In this document: piece after piece, positions 1 through 7,821 of the stretch | How positions within the stretch are numbered: position 1 is the first letter of the stretch | How the letters are laid out: each line of letters opens with the position of its first letter | NCBI GenBank assembly: GCA_027485675.1 | Contig: JAIXQP010000009.1 | Span: 52,631-116,630 of the forward strand | Reading direction: 5' to 3' | DNA from: Terriglobales bacterium | GTDB lineage: Bacteria > Acidobacteriota > Terriglobia > Bryobacterales > Bryobacteraceae | Length of the DNA: 64,000 bases | Translations under genes and position numbers: made by a program | Notes under the pieces: generated by a model | The model's database searches: none | What the model was told of the DNA's origin: nothing | The model's input: the letters and a program-made list of their open reading frames with translations, nothing else

Positions 1-1323
1 TTGGCGCTGGCGCAACTGCTGCAGGGCAAGGGGACGCACTTTCCGGCTAAGGCCAAGCGGATGATCATGATCTTCCTGCCGGGCGGCTTGAGCGCGGTGG
101 ACACCTACGACTACAAGCCGGAACTCGTCAAGCATCACGGCAAGGAGACGCAGGGGGCGAATACGATTACGCCGTTTTTTGGCAAGCGCGGGACGGTGAT
201 GCAGTCGCCGTGGAAGTTCGCGCAGCACGGGCAGAGCGGGAAGTGGGTGAGCGAGTTGTTGCCGCATTTGGCGACGTGCGTGGATGACACGACGTTCGTG
301 CATTCGATGGTGACGCGGTCGAACGCGCACGGGCCGGCGCTGTTCCAGATGTCGACGGGGTTTATCTTTCAGGGGTTCCCGTCGATTGGTTCGTGGATCA
401 GCTATGGGCTGGGGAGCGAGAACGAGAACCTGCCTTCGTTTGTGGTGTTGCCGGACCGGCGGGGGCTGCCGCCGTGCGGGGTGGCGAACTGGGGCAACGG
501 GTTTTTGCCGGCGGTGCACCAGGGCGTGGCGTTTGGAACGAAGGAGCAGCCGATTGCGAATCTGCGGCCGCCGGCGGCGGTGAACGCGAAGGCGCAGGCG
601 GCGAGCTACGATCTGCTGAGCCAGTTGAACGGGGCGCACGCGGAGGCGAATCCGGGCGAGGATGCGCTGGTGTCGCGGATCCGGGCGTATGAGTTGGCGG
701 CGAAGATGCAGTTGGCGGCGCCGGAGGTGACCGACATTAGCGGGGAGACCGCGGCCACGCGGAAGGCTTATGGCCTCGATGATCCGGAGATGCGGGACTA
801 CGGCTATAACTGCCTGCTGGCCCGGCGGCTGATGGAGCGCGGGGTGCGGGTGATCCAGATGTACAATGGCGGCCACTTTGGCGCGCCGCGGGTGAACTGG
901 GACGCGCATGAGGACCTGATCACGAACCACGGGAAGAACGCGCGGATTCTGGATCAGCCGACGGCGGCGTTGCTGAAGGATCTGAAGCAGCGGGGCATGC
1001 TGGACGATACGCTCGTTGTGTTCACGACGGAGTTTGGGCGGTTGCCGATCTCGGAAGGCTTGGGCGAAGGCGGCCGGGACCATAACCCGGAGGGCTTTAC
1101 GTCGTGGATGGTGGGGCCGGGCCTGAAGAAGGGCTTCAGCTACGGGTCAACGGATGAGATGGGGTACAAAGCGACGGATAACCCGGTGACGCTGTACGAC
1201 TTCCACGCGACCATCCTGCACCTGATGGGCCTGGACCACACGCGGCTGAGCTGGTACCACAATGGCTTGCAGCGGCGGTTGACCGACGTGCATGGGCACG
1301 TGATCAAGCCGCTTTTTTCTTAG
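1..1323 (+). CDS. DUF1501 family protein, 5' truncated by window edge
   Basis: The reading frame is open from base 1 and its first residues (LALAQLLQG) look like the end of the Tat-type leader these proteins usually carry, so the true start lies upstream and a few tens of residues are missing. DUF1501 proteins have a sulfatase/alkaline-phosphatase-like fold and are common in Planctomycetes, Verrucomicrobia and Acidobacteria. Family-typical stretches are IFLPGGLSAVDTYDYKPEL near the start, HGPALFQMSTG, then TTEFGRLP and GRDHNPEGFTSW near the C-terminus. The biochemical role is not established. The usual DUF1549/DUF1553 cytochrome partner, if present, would lie left of the window. The 3' end overlaps the convergent terC-like gene by 20 bp. 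Confidence 0.85.
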   Translation: MALAQLLQGKGTHFPAKAKRMIMIFLPGGLSAVDTYDYKPELVKHHGKETQGANTITPFFGKRGTVMQSPWKFAQHGQSGKWVSELLPHLATCVDDTTFVHSMVTRSNAHGPALFQMSTGFIFQGFPSIGSWISYGLGSENENLPSFVVLPDRRGLPPCGVANWGNGFLPAVHQGVAFGTKEQPIANLRPPAAVNAKAQAASYDLLSQLNGAHAEANPGEDALVSRIRAYELAAKMQLAAPEVTDISGETAATRKAYGLDDPEMRDYGYNCLLARRLMERGVRVIQMYNGGHFGAPRVNWDAHEDLITNHGKNARILDQPTAALLKDLKQRGMLDDTLVVFTTEFGRLPISEGLGEGGRDHNPEGFTSWMVGPGLKKGFSYGSTDEMGYKATDNPVTLYDFHATILHLMGLDHTRLSWYHNGLQRRLTDVHGHVIKPLFS

Positions 1324-1978
1324 CCGAGAGGAGCCAGCCGGCGGCGACGACGAGGAGGGCGCCACCGGCCTGGATGGCGACGTCGACGACGAAGGGCGGG
1401 TGGTAGATCTTGGCGATGACCGGATCCGTCAGGATCATCTCGGCGCCGACGCGGCCGAGGATGGCGGCGCCGACCCAGACGATGACGGGGTACTTGTCCA
1501 TGATGGTGGACAGGATCTTCGAGGTGAAGACGACGAACGGGATCGACAGGCCGAGGCCGAAGATGAGCAGGAAGAGGCTGCCTTTCGAGGTGCCCGCTAC
1601 GGCGAGGATGTTGTCGACGGACATGGTGATGTCGGCAACGAGGATGTACCAGATGGCGGACATGAGCGAGGTGGCCTGGGGGCCGCCGGCGTCGTGATCG
1701 GCGGCGTCGGTGAGGAGCTTGATGGCGATCCAGAAGATCGCGAGGCCGCCGACGAGTTTCAGCCAGGAGACCTGGAGGAGTTGGGCGGCGAAGAAGGTGA
1801 GACCGATGCGGAGCACGACGGCGACGCCAGCGCCGATCAAGATGCCGAGTTTCTTTTCGCGGTCCGGCAGGGACTTGACGGCGAGCGCGATGATGACCGC
1901 GTTGTCTCCGGCCAGGAGGAGGTCAATCAGGACGATAGCGAAGATGTCGATGAGGAGTTGAAGAGACAGTTCCGGCAT
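1304..1978 (-). CDS. TerC/YjbE family integral membrane protein
   Basis: A 224-residue polytopic membrane protein. TerC-family proteins are linked to Mn2+ export and metal or tellurite stress. The hallmark is the first helix with acidic residues (IDLLLAGDNAVIIALA) and a second acidic membrane motif, ADITMSVDNILAVAG, giving paired Asp-Asn motifs expected to bind metal. About seven hydrophobic segments span the protein, which ends in a basic tail (SAKKKAA). I chose the ATG of MPELSLQLL at 1978, since the nine residues of an upstream in-frame start add nothing typical. It is divergent from the SelL-like gene with about 60 bp between them, too short for a yybP-ykoY Mn riboswitch, and I see none. 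Confidence 0.85.
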   Translation of the reverse strand: MPELSLQLLIDIFAIVLIDLLLAGDNAVIIALAVKSLPDREKKLGILIGAGVAVVLRIGLTFFAAQLLQVSWLKLVGGLAIFWIAIKLLTDAADHDAGGPQATSLMSAIWYILVADITMSVDNILAVAGTSKGSLFLLIFGLGLSIPFVVFTSKILSTIMDKYPVIVWVGAAILGRVGAEMILTDPVIAKIYHPPFVVDVAIQAGGALLVVAAGWLLSAKKKAA

Positions 1979-2042
1979 GCAGGGCTGGTGTCCTGAAGAT
2001 AGCACGACCGGTTACCCGTTCCGCGCATCTACATAGGTGACT

Positions 2043-2882
2043 ATGGCTCCTCTCTGGATGAAGCGTTGGCTGCTGGCGGCCGGGATTTACAACATTTCCT
2101 GGGGGTTGCTGGTGGGATTGTGGCCCAACCTGATGTTCGATTGGGCGGGCATGGAGCGGCCGAACTACCCGGAGTTGTGGCAGTGCATTGCGATGATCGT
2201 GGGGGTGTATGGCGTTGGGTACTCGGCGGCTTCGCTGGATCCGTACCGGCATTGGCCGATTGTTTTGGTGGGTTTTCTGGGCAAGCTGTTTGGGCCGATC
2301 GGCTTTGTGCAGGCGGCGGTGACGGAGCGGTTTTCGTGGTGGTTCGGAATCAACAATGTGACGAACGACCTGATCTGGCTGATTCCGTTTGCGCTGATTC
2401 TGAAGGGTGCGTGGACGGATCGGGGGCCGGTGGGCGACCTGGGGGCGTTTCTGGCGGGGCACCGGAATGCGTTGGTGGTATTCCTGCGGCACGCGGGGTG
2501 TACCTTCTGCCGGGAGACGCTGGCGGACGTGGCGCGGCAGCGGAAGCAGATTGAAGCGGACGGGACGAAGATTGTCTTGGTGCACATGGGGGGCTCCGAG
2601 GAGTTCTTTGCGCAGTACGGCTTGGCGGACGTGGAGCGGGTGCATGATCCGGAGCGGGCTTTGTATAAGGCGTTTGGGTTGCAGCGGGGGAGTTTGTGGC
2701 AGTTGCTGGGGCCGTCCGTTTGGTGGCGGGGGTTTGGGGCTTGGCGGCAGCACGGGATGGGGTTTTTAGAGGGCGACGGGTTTCAGATGCCGGGGGCGTT
2801 TCTGGTGAAGGGGGGGCGTCTCGTGAAGGAGTATCGCCACGCGACGGCGGGCGACCGGCCGGACTATTGCCAGCTATCGTAG
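2043..2882 (+). CDS. Membrane-anchored SelL-related peroxiredoxin-like protein
   Basis: A two-part protein of 279 residues. Residues 1 to about 125 hold four hydrophobic segments of a DoxX-like small membrane module. Residues about 135-279 form a thioredoxin-fold domain of the AhpC/TSA_2 (SelL/PRXL2-like) type. Its redox motif is HAGCTFCRE, with Cys at about 153 and 156 in the place where selenoprotein homologues carry U-x-x-C. The end (PGAFLVKGGRLVKEYRH) is the usual last strand and helix of this fold. It probably reduces peroxides or disulfides next to the inner membrane; the substrate is unknown. AGGTG lies five bases before ATG 2043, which favours this start over the GTG at 2037. hemD starts 5 bp after its stop. 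Confidence 0.75.
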   Translation: MAPLWMKRWLLAAGIYNISWGLLVGLWPNLMFDWAGMERPNYPELWQCIAMIVGVYGVGYSAASLDPYRHWPIVLVGFLGKLFGPIGFVQAAVTERFSWWFGINNVTNDLIWLIPFALILKGAWTDRGPVGDLGAFLAGHRNALVVFLRHAGCTFCRETLADVARQRKQIEADGTKIVLVHMGGSEEFFAQYGLADVERVHDPERALYKAFGLQRGSLWQLLGPSVWWRGFGAWRQHGMGFLEGDGFQMPGAFLVKGGRLVKEYRHATAGDRPDYCQLS

Positions 2883-2886
2883 AAGC

Positions 2887-3699
2887 ATGGGTTTTGACGG
2901 CCTTCGGGTTCTGGCGTTAGAGTCGCGCCGCGCGGCGGAGATGGCGGTGCTGGTGGAGAAGAACGGGGGCGTGGCGACGGTGGCGCCGTCGATGCGGGAG
3001 GTGCCGCTCGACGATAATCCGGAGGCGTTTGCGTTTTTCGACCGGCTGCGGGCGGGTGATTTCGATTTGGTGATCCTGCTGACGGGGGTGGGGACGCGGG
3101 CTTTGGATAAGGTGCTCTCGACGAGGTGGCCGGAGGGCGCGCTGGCGGCGGAGTTGCGGAAGTTGCCGGTGGTGGCGCGGGGTCCGAAGCCGATGGCCGT
3201 GCTGCGGGAGTGGAGCGTGCCGGCGGCGGCGATGGCGCCGGAGCCGAACACGTGGCGGGAGTTGATGCAGGTGATGCGGGGGCGGACGGAGCGGCGCATC
3301 GCGGTGCAGGAGTATGGGAAGTCGAACCTGGCTTTGTTGGAGGCGCTGCGGGAACAAGGGGCGGCGGTGACGCCGGTGCCGGTGTACCAATGGGCGCTGC
3401 CGGAAGACACGGCGCCGCTGCGGGCGGCGGCGCGGGGGTTGGGGGCGGGGGCGTTCGACGTGATTCTGCTGACGACGTCGATTCAGGTGACGCATCTGCT
3501 GCAGGTGGCGGCGGAGGAGGGCGTGGATGTTTTGCCGGCGCTGCGGCGGATGGTGATCGGCTCGATTGGACCCACTACAACTGAAGCGCTTGAAGAGATA
3601 GGATTAAAGGCCGATATGGAGCCGTCGCACCCGAAGATGGGCATTTTGGTGAAAGACGCCGGGGAACAGGCGGCGGCGATCCTGGAGGCAAAGCGATGA
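2887..3699 (+). CDS. hemD: Uroporphyrinogen-III synthase
   Basis: Cyclises hydroxymethylbilane to uroporphyrinogen III in tetrapyrrole (heme/siroheme) synthesis. At 270 residues it has the family's two alpha/beta domains. Features include the N-terminal ALESRRAAEMAVLVEKNGG, the LLTGVGTRALD segment, and the C-terminal IGSIGPTTTEALEEIGL motif, which is the most diagnostic part. No hemC or hemB is adjacent in this window. The ATG of the next gene overlaps the TGA (ATGA at 3696), so it is probably translationally coupled to the downstream oxidoreductase, and a heme enzyme heads a unit that also encodes a six-heme cytochrome. Confidence 0.9.
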   Translation: MGFDGLRVLALESRRAAEMAVLVEKNGGVATVAPSMREVPLDDNPEAFAFFDRLRAGDFDLVILLTGVGTRALDKVLSTRWPEGALAAELRKLPVVARGPKPMAVLREWSVPAAAMAPEPNTWRELMQVMRGRTERRIAVQEYGKSNLALLEALREQGAAVTPVPVYQWALPEDTAPLRAAARGLGAGAFDVILLTTSIQVTHLLQVAAEEGVDVLPALRRMVIGSIGPTTTEALEEIGLKADMEPSHPKMGILVKDAGEQAAAILEAKR

Positions 3700-4838
3700 A
3701 TCGGCGCGATCTGGTGAGGAACTTGGTGAGCCTGGCGGCGGGGTCGCCGCTGCTTTCGGCCGAGGTGCCGGATGATCTCATGGGCCCGATCAACGTGCAT
3801 GAGTTTGAGGAAGTTGCCAAGCGGAAGATGCACAAGCTGGCTTACGACTTCATCGCCGGGGGCGTGGAGGACGAGTACACGCTGCGGGCGAATCGCGAGG
3901 CGTACGAGAAGTATGTGCTGCGGCCGCGGGTGATGACCGATGTTTCGAACGTCTCGCTCGAAGTGGACCTGCTGGGGATGAAGCTCGCCAGTCCGATTCT
4001 GATTGCGCCGACGGGGGGCAAAAATCTGGTGCTGGAGAACGCCGATGAGAAGGTGGCGGCGGCGGCCCTGGCTTCGAAGACGCTGATCTGTTCGGGGACG
4101 GGCGTGCAGAAGATTCTGCAGAGCGGGGCTCCGCTTGCGTGGTGGAGCAATACGATTGGCGCGGCGACCAAGGCGCAGGCGCGGGGTTACGCGCGGCGGA
4201 TTGAAGACGGCGGCGGGAAGGGGATCACGCTGACGGTGGACAACCAGTATCAGTCGAATCGCGACCGGAACAACCGGAACCGGTTTGACTATGGCTACAT
4301 GCAGACCGGGGTGCCGAAGGACGGCGAGCCGAAGCCGGCGCCGAAGTCTCCGGCGCTGCCGGCGATGTGGCAGCCGCATACGCCGCAGATGACGTGGGAA
4401 CAGATTTCGTGGATGAAAGAGGGCGCGAAGATCCCGGTGATTGTGAAGGGCATCATTCATCCGGAGGACGCGGCGCTGGCCGTGAAGCACGGGGCGGACG
4501 CGATCGTCGTTTCGAACCACGGCGGGCGGCAGTTGGACGGGGTGATGGGGACGCTGGAGGCGTTGCCGGATTGCGTGGATGCCGTGGGTGGGAAGGTGCC
4601 GGTGCTGATGGACGGCGGGCTGCGGCGGGGCACCGATATTCTGAAGGCGATGGCGCTGGGGGCGAAGGCGGTGTTGGTGGGCCGGGCGCCGTTGTGGGGC
4701 TTGGGCGCGTTCGGGCAGCCGGGCGTGGAGCGGGTGCTGTGGATGCTGAACGCGGAGTTGAAGTTGGCGATGGCGTTGGCGGGTATGGCGAAGCCGGGTG
4801 ACATCACGCGGACGATTGTGCGGAGGAAGTTGGCATGA
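3696..4838 (+). CDS. FMN-dependent 2-hydroxyacid dehydrogenase/oxidase with export leader
   Basis: A 380-residue member of the lactate/glycolate oxidase family (FMN TIM barrel). The active-site segment SNHGGRQLDG places the catalytic His at 275 and substrate Arg at 278. LMDGGLRRGTDILKAMALGA is the phosphate-binding region, and the family N-terminus FEEVAKRKMHKLAYDFIAGG is present. Before this the protein starts MNRRDLVRNLVSLAAGSPLL, a twin-arginine-like leader not found in cytosolic family members. The FQLY segment that carries an active-site Tyr in glycolate oxidase reads WWSNTIG here, so substrate choice may differ. It overlaps hemD and the hexaheme cytochrome by ATGA at each end, which suggests a periplasmic dehydrogenase passing electrons to that cytochrome. 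Confidence 0.85.
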   Translation: MNRRDLVRNLVSLAAGSPLLSAEVPDDLMGPINVHEFEEVAKRKMHKLAYDFIAGGVEDEYTLRANREAYEKYVLRPRVMTDVSNVSLEVDLLGMKLASPILIAPTGGKNLVLENADEKVAAAALASKTLICSGTGVQKILQSGAPLAWWSNTIGAATKAQARGYARRIEDGGGKGITLTVDNQYQSNRDRNNRNRFDYGYMQTGVPKDGEPKPAPKSPALPAMWQPHTPQMTWEQISWMKEGAKIPVIVKGIIHPEDAALAVKHGADAIVVSNHGGRQLDGVMGTLEALPDCVDAVGGKVPVLMDGGLRRGTDILKAMALGAKAVLVGRAPLWGLGAFGQPGVERVLWMLNAELKLAMALAGMAKPGDITRTIVRRKLA

Positions 4839-5329
4839 TCTGGGTGTTGCTGCTGGTGTTGGGCGCGGTTGGTTTGGAGGCGCAGCAGGATTGCGCGCCT
4901 TGCCATAACGAACAGATCGCGGACTTCGGCAAGCATAAGCACAACACGAAGGCCGGCTTGCAGTGCGGCGTTTGCCATGGGCCGAGCGATAAACACCGGA
5001 AGAGCAACGGGGAGGCGCCGCCGGACCGCGTGGCCGCGCCGGACGAGGTGGCCGGGATGTGCGGGAACTGCCATTTGCTTGAGAAGAATCAGTACGTCGA
5101 GAGCAAGCATCATCACGCGGTGGTGCAGCGGACGGCGAAATCGGCCAACTGCAGCACGTGCCACGGGCATCACGATATGAAGGAGTGGACGGCGACGCAG
5201 GCGGGTTGCGCGCGGTGCCATACGTCGACGCCGGCGGCTTGCAAGGAGAAGCCGGTGGGGGTGGCGGTGGCGAAGGTGACGTGCATGAACTGCCACGCGC
5301 GGCATACGTTAGCGGTAGCGTCGCGATGA
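4835..5329 (+). CDS. Secreted hexaheme cytochrome c
   Basis: A 164-residue protein with a short hydrophobic leader (MIWVLLLVLGAVGLEAQ) and six CxxCH heme-attachment motifs starting at Cys 20, 44, 76, 106, 125 and 150. Extra histidines (KHKH, KHHH, GHHD) can serve as distal ligands. I cannot assign it to a named family; it resembles small multiheme electron carriers of the periplasm. Its start overlaps the stop of the hydroxyacid dehydrogenase, and its stop overlaps the start of atpZ (ATGA at 5326). It is therefore made with both and is the likely electron acceptor of the dehydrogenase. The link is inferred from gene order only. Confidence 0.85.
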   Translation: MIWVLLLVLGAVGLEAQQDCAPCHNEQIADFGKHKHNTKAGLQCGVCHGPSDKHRKSNGEAPPDRVAAPDEVAGMCGNCHLLEKNQYVESKHHHAVVQRTAKSANCSTCHGHHDMKEWTATQAGCARCHTSTPAACKEKPVGVAVAKVTCMNCHARHTLAVASR

Positions 5330-5553
5330 AGCGGGAACGCAGCGTCGGGCGGATGATCTCCGACTACATGAATCTGGCGCTGATTTTGCCGGTGAGTGTG
5401 GTGGTGGGTTACGGGATTGGCGCGGCGCTGGACCATGTGTTCGGGACGAAGTTCTGGGGCGTGACCTGGCTGATCGTGGGGGTGATTGCGGGGATGCGCG
5501 ATCTGATCCGGAAGCTGAACAAAGAGTTTGAGCGGGACATGGAAGAGAAGTGA
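5326..5553 (+). CDS. atpZ: AtpZ/AtpI-type small membrane protein
   Basis: A 75-residue protein with two hydrophobic helices (about residues 14-32 and 40-57) and a charged C-terminus (RDLIRKLNKEFERDMEE). It matches the AtpZ/AtpI 'F0F1-ATPase subunit' family, whose members sit at the start of atp operons and help c-ring assembly or cation handling. The start is the ATG at 5326, which overlaps the cytochrome stop; longer in-frame extensions are only antisense-like glycine-rich sequence. Its stop overlaps the GTG start of the next gene by four bases. Confidence 0.75.
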   Translation: MKRERSVGRMISDYMNLALILPVSVVVGYGIGAALDHVFGTKFWGVTWLIVGVIAGMRDLIRKLNKEFERDMEEK

Positions 5554-5903
5554 CGGACTACGCGGGATTGGTGCGGCGGTTGGAGTGGGGCATTGCGGGG
5601 TGGGGCGTGGTGTTCGCGGCGGTGGCGGGGATGGGTTGGGGCGGATTGGCGGCGCTGGGGGTGGCGATGGGCGCCGGGGCGGCGTGGGCGAATTTCCGGT
5701 GGCTGGAGCGGGCGTTCGCGCGGCCGGAGCCGGCCAGCGCGGGGTTATTGGGCCTGCGGTTAGCCGTGCTGGGGGCGGTGGGCTATGTTATGCTGAAGGT
5801 ATTTGCGGTTACCCCTGTCACGTTCCTGGTGGGACTGTTGACCGCTGCGGCAGCAGCGCTGGGGGAAGCGCTCTACCAACTGATCTATGCACGAATCTCA
5901 TGA
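5550..5903 (+). CDS. atpI: ATP synthase subunit I-like membrane protein
   Basis: A 117-residue protein, very hydrophobic and Gly/Ala-rich, with four predicted membrane helices. Length, composition and position just before atpB match the ATP synthase I chain, an assembly factor for the c-ring rather than a structural subunit. It starts with GTG at 5550 (GTGA overlap with the atpZ stop), and its 3' end overlaps atpB by 17 bp. Sequence conservation in this family is low, so the call rests mainly on topology and context. Confidence 0.7.
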   Translation: MTDYAGLVRRLEWGIAGWGVVFAAVAGMGWGGLAALGVAMGAGAAWANFRWLERAFARPEPASAGLLGLRLAVLGAVGYVMLKVFAVTPVTFLVGLLTAAAAALGEALYQLIYARIS

Positions 5904-6618
5904 GCTCTGGCTCACCGCCCTCTTCAACGACCACTTGGCCGGGCTCGGCAACTCGATTCTTTCGGCGGTGGGTTTACAAACCCACGCGCGGCCCTGGGCC
6001 AACTACATCACCATGGAGATCCTGGTGGCGTTTTTCATCGTGATTCTGTTCACGATTGCCAAGAGCTCGTTTTCGATGACGGCGCCGGGCAAGTTGCAGC
6101 ACGTTCTGGAGGCGACCTACGAGTTCCTCTACGAGCAGGCGCACGACAACATCCACGAGGGCTACAAGAAGTACATTCCGATTGCCGGGACGTTTTTCCT
6201 GTTCGTCCTGTTCTCGAATCTGTTAGGCGTGATTCCGAGCTTTGAATCGCCGACGATGTATCCGTATGTGCCGGCGGGAATAGCGCTGCTTGCGTTTCTG
6301 TACTACAACATCCAGGGCCTGCGGGCGCACGGCGGCAGCTACATTCATCAGTTTCTCGGTCCCGTGTGGTGGTTGTGGCCGTTGATGTTCCCGATTGAGC
6401 TCGTCAGCCACGCCGCCCGCCCGATTTCGTTGACGATTCGTCTGTTCGCCAATATGTTCGCTGGCGAGCAGGTGACGCTGGTCTTCCTCGGCCTGGTGCC
6501 GCTGGTGGTTCCCGTGGCTTTCATGGGACTGCACGTTTTCGTTTCTGTGATTCAGGCTTATGTTTTTGCCCTGCTGACGCTGATCTACATTGGCGCGGCG
6601 GTGGGCGACGAGCACTAA
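5887..6618 (+). CDS. atpB: ATP synthase F0 subunit a
   Basis: Subunit a forms the ion half-channels against the rotating c-ring. The 243-residue protein has the expected membrane helices. The diagnostic segment is SLTIRLFANMFAGE, which contains the essential Arg that faces the c-subunit carboxylate, and the last helix (HVFVSVIQAYVFALLTLIYI) is typical. It sits in the usual order I-a-c. A gap of about 106 bp separates it from atpE. Subunits b, delta, alpha, gamma, beta and epsilon do not follow, so the ATP synthase genes are split between at least two loci. Confidence 0.95.
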   Translation: MHESHELWLTALFNDHLAGLGNSILSAVGLQTHARPWANYITMEILVAFFIVILFTIAKSSFSMTAPGKLQHVLEATYEFLYEQAHDNIHEGYKKYIPIAGTFFLFVLFSNLLGVIPSFESPTMYPYVPAGIALLAFLYYNIQGLRAHGGSYIHQFLGPVWWLWPLMFPIELVSHAARPISLTIRLFANMFAGEQVTLVFLGLVPLVVPVAFMGLHVFVSVIQAYVFALLTLIYIGAAVGDEH

Positions 6619-6724
6619 AGGTTTTCATTCGGCATTACCCCGCGCCAGTGTGAGCCCTCCCCGTCCCAACGGAGGAACGGAACCACCTCCTGAGCGCAAT
6701 TTATACCCAAGGAGCAACACCCCA

Positions 6725-7003
6725 ATGTTCGGAAAAATGTTCGTTCTGGCCTTCGTATTGATGGCCTTCGCGATCCCCTCGATGGCTGCCGACGGCGGCA
6801 TCGTTCTCACCAGCGCGTTCTCGATGGCGATTGCCTCGGGCCTTTGCGCTCTCGGCCAGGGCAAGGCGATTGCCGGCGCTGTCGAAGCCATTGCGCGGAA
6901 CCCTGGCGCGGCTACGGCCATCCGTGGTCTCGGCCTGCTCGGCATCGTCTTCATCGAGTCGCTGGCGCTGTTCACCCTCGTTATCGTTTTCGCGAAGGGC
7001 TAA
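6725..7003 (+). CDS. atpE: ATP synthase F0 subunit c
   Basis: A 92-residue c-ring subunit with two transmembrane helices joined by the polar loop ARNPGA. The ion-binding carboxylate is Glu 78 in VFIESLALF; helix 1 carries GLCALGQGKA with Gln 45. The N-terminus (MFGKMFVLAFVLMAFAIPSMAA) looks like a cleavable signal peptide, which some c subunits have. The ATG at 6725 follows AAGGAG at about 6709 with normal spacing, so the longer frame opening inside atpB is not the start. A strong GC hairpin lies just after the stop and probably ends the unit. Confidence 0.93.
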   Translation: MFGKMFVLAFVLMAFAIPSMAADGGIVLTSAFSMAIASGLCALGQGKAIAGAVEAIARNPGAATAIRGLGLLGIVFIESLALFTLVIVFAKG

Positions 7004-7010
7004 TTCTCTT

Positions 7011-7048
7011 AGGGCGCGGCGCTCCGTGGTACGGGGCCGCCGCGCCCT
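7011..7048 (+). terminator. Hairpin terminator after atpE
   Basis: GGGCGCGGCG (7012-7021) is the exact reverse complement of CGCCGCGCCC (7038-7047), with an extra A-T pair outside and a 16-base loop. It is followed by TTCGTGTTTCT, a weak T-rich stretch. It lies 8 bp after the atpE stop and about 12 bp before the DapA-like ATG, so it probably ends the hemD-to-atpE transcription unit. Confidence 0.65.
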
Positions 7049-7060
7049 TCGTGTTTCTAT

Positions 7061-7807
7061 ATGCTGAAAATTCAGGGCATTCTCGTTCCGGTTTCGACTC
7101 CGTTTGATCATCGCGGCGATGTCTATAAAGCCAAGCTGAAGAGTAACGTTGAGCGGCTGAATGCGATCAGCCTGGCCGGTTATGTGGCAGGCGATCCGTT
7201 GCTGACGGCCGAAGAGAAGGCGCTGGTGTGGGAGTTGGTGGCGGCGAGCGCGAAGCCGGGGAAGCTGTTGGGCGCGGCGGCATCGGCGCCGAGTGTACGG
7301 GAGACGGTGGCCTTGGCGAATCGCGCGGCGGAGTTGGGATATCAGTTCGCGTTGGTGCGGGCCGCGACGGAGTATGCCGGGGAGACGCGGTCGCTTTATT
7401 ACCGGGCCGTCGCGGACGGGGCTCGGATTCCCGTGGTGGTGGACGGAGAGCCGGCGCCGGAGCATCCGAACATTTTGCGGCTGGCGTTGACGCAGGATTC
7501 GGCGAACCTGTTCGCGGCGTTCAAGTCCGGCGCCGGGGCGGCGCTGGTGGCCGTGGCGAACGCGATTCCCTATTCGGTGCAACTGATCTGGGAGGCCTAC
7601 CGGCAGCGCGAGGACGAGGCCGGCCTAGACTGGCAGGAGCGGATCCGGCCACTGGTGGCGCTGGTAGAGGCGCACGGAGTGGCGGCGTTGAAGTGCGCGA
7701 TGGATTTCAATAGCTACTATGGCGGGGCGCCACGGCTGCCGTTTACGCCGGTCGCCGAGTGGATCAAGCCGTTGATTACGGCGGCGCTGCACGATCTCAA
7801 GAGTTGA
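7061..7807 (+). CDS. DapA/NanA-family protein, predicted inactive
   Basis: A 248-residue protein recognisable as a dihydrodipicolinate synthase/N-acetylneuraminate lyase family TIM barrel: the start LKIQGILVPVSTPFDHRGD, the ANRAAELGYQFALVR segment and the end MDFNSYYGGAPRLP are typical. Normal members have about 290-310 residues. Here the GxTGE loop between AGYV and LTAEEK is gone, the catalytic Tyr of the YN-P segment reads VVDGEP, and the segment with the Schiff-base Lys (GIKE) after HPNI reads LRLALTQD and is shortened. It therefore probably lacks aldolase activity and may bind a ligand or partner. It stands alone between the atp terminator and a small secreted protein. Confidence 0.75.
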   Translation: MLKIQGILVPVSTPFDHRGDVYKAKLKSNVERLNAISLAGYVAGDPLLTAEEKALVWELVAASAKPGKLLGAAASAPSVRETVALANRAAELGYQFALVRAATEYAGETRSLYYRAVADGARIPVVVDGEPAPEHPNILRLALTQDSANLFAAFKSGAGAALVAVANAIPYSVQLIWEAYRQREDEAGLDWQERIRPLVALVEAHGVAALKCAMDFNSYYGGAPRLPFTPVAEWIKPLITAALHDLKS

Positions 7808-7821
7808 TATGATCGGGTTCC

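Noticed and set aside
1979..2042. Manganese (yybP-ykoY) riboswitch before the TerC-like gene
   Set aside because: Only about 60 bp are available and no pairing resembling that riboswitch is present.
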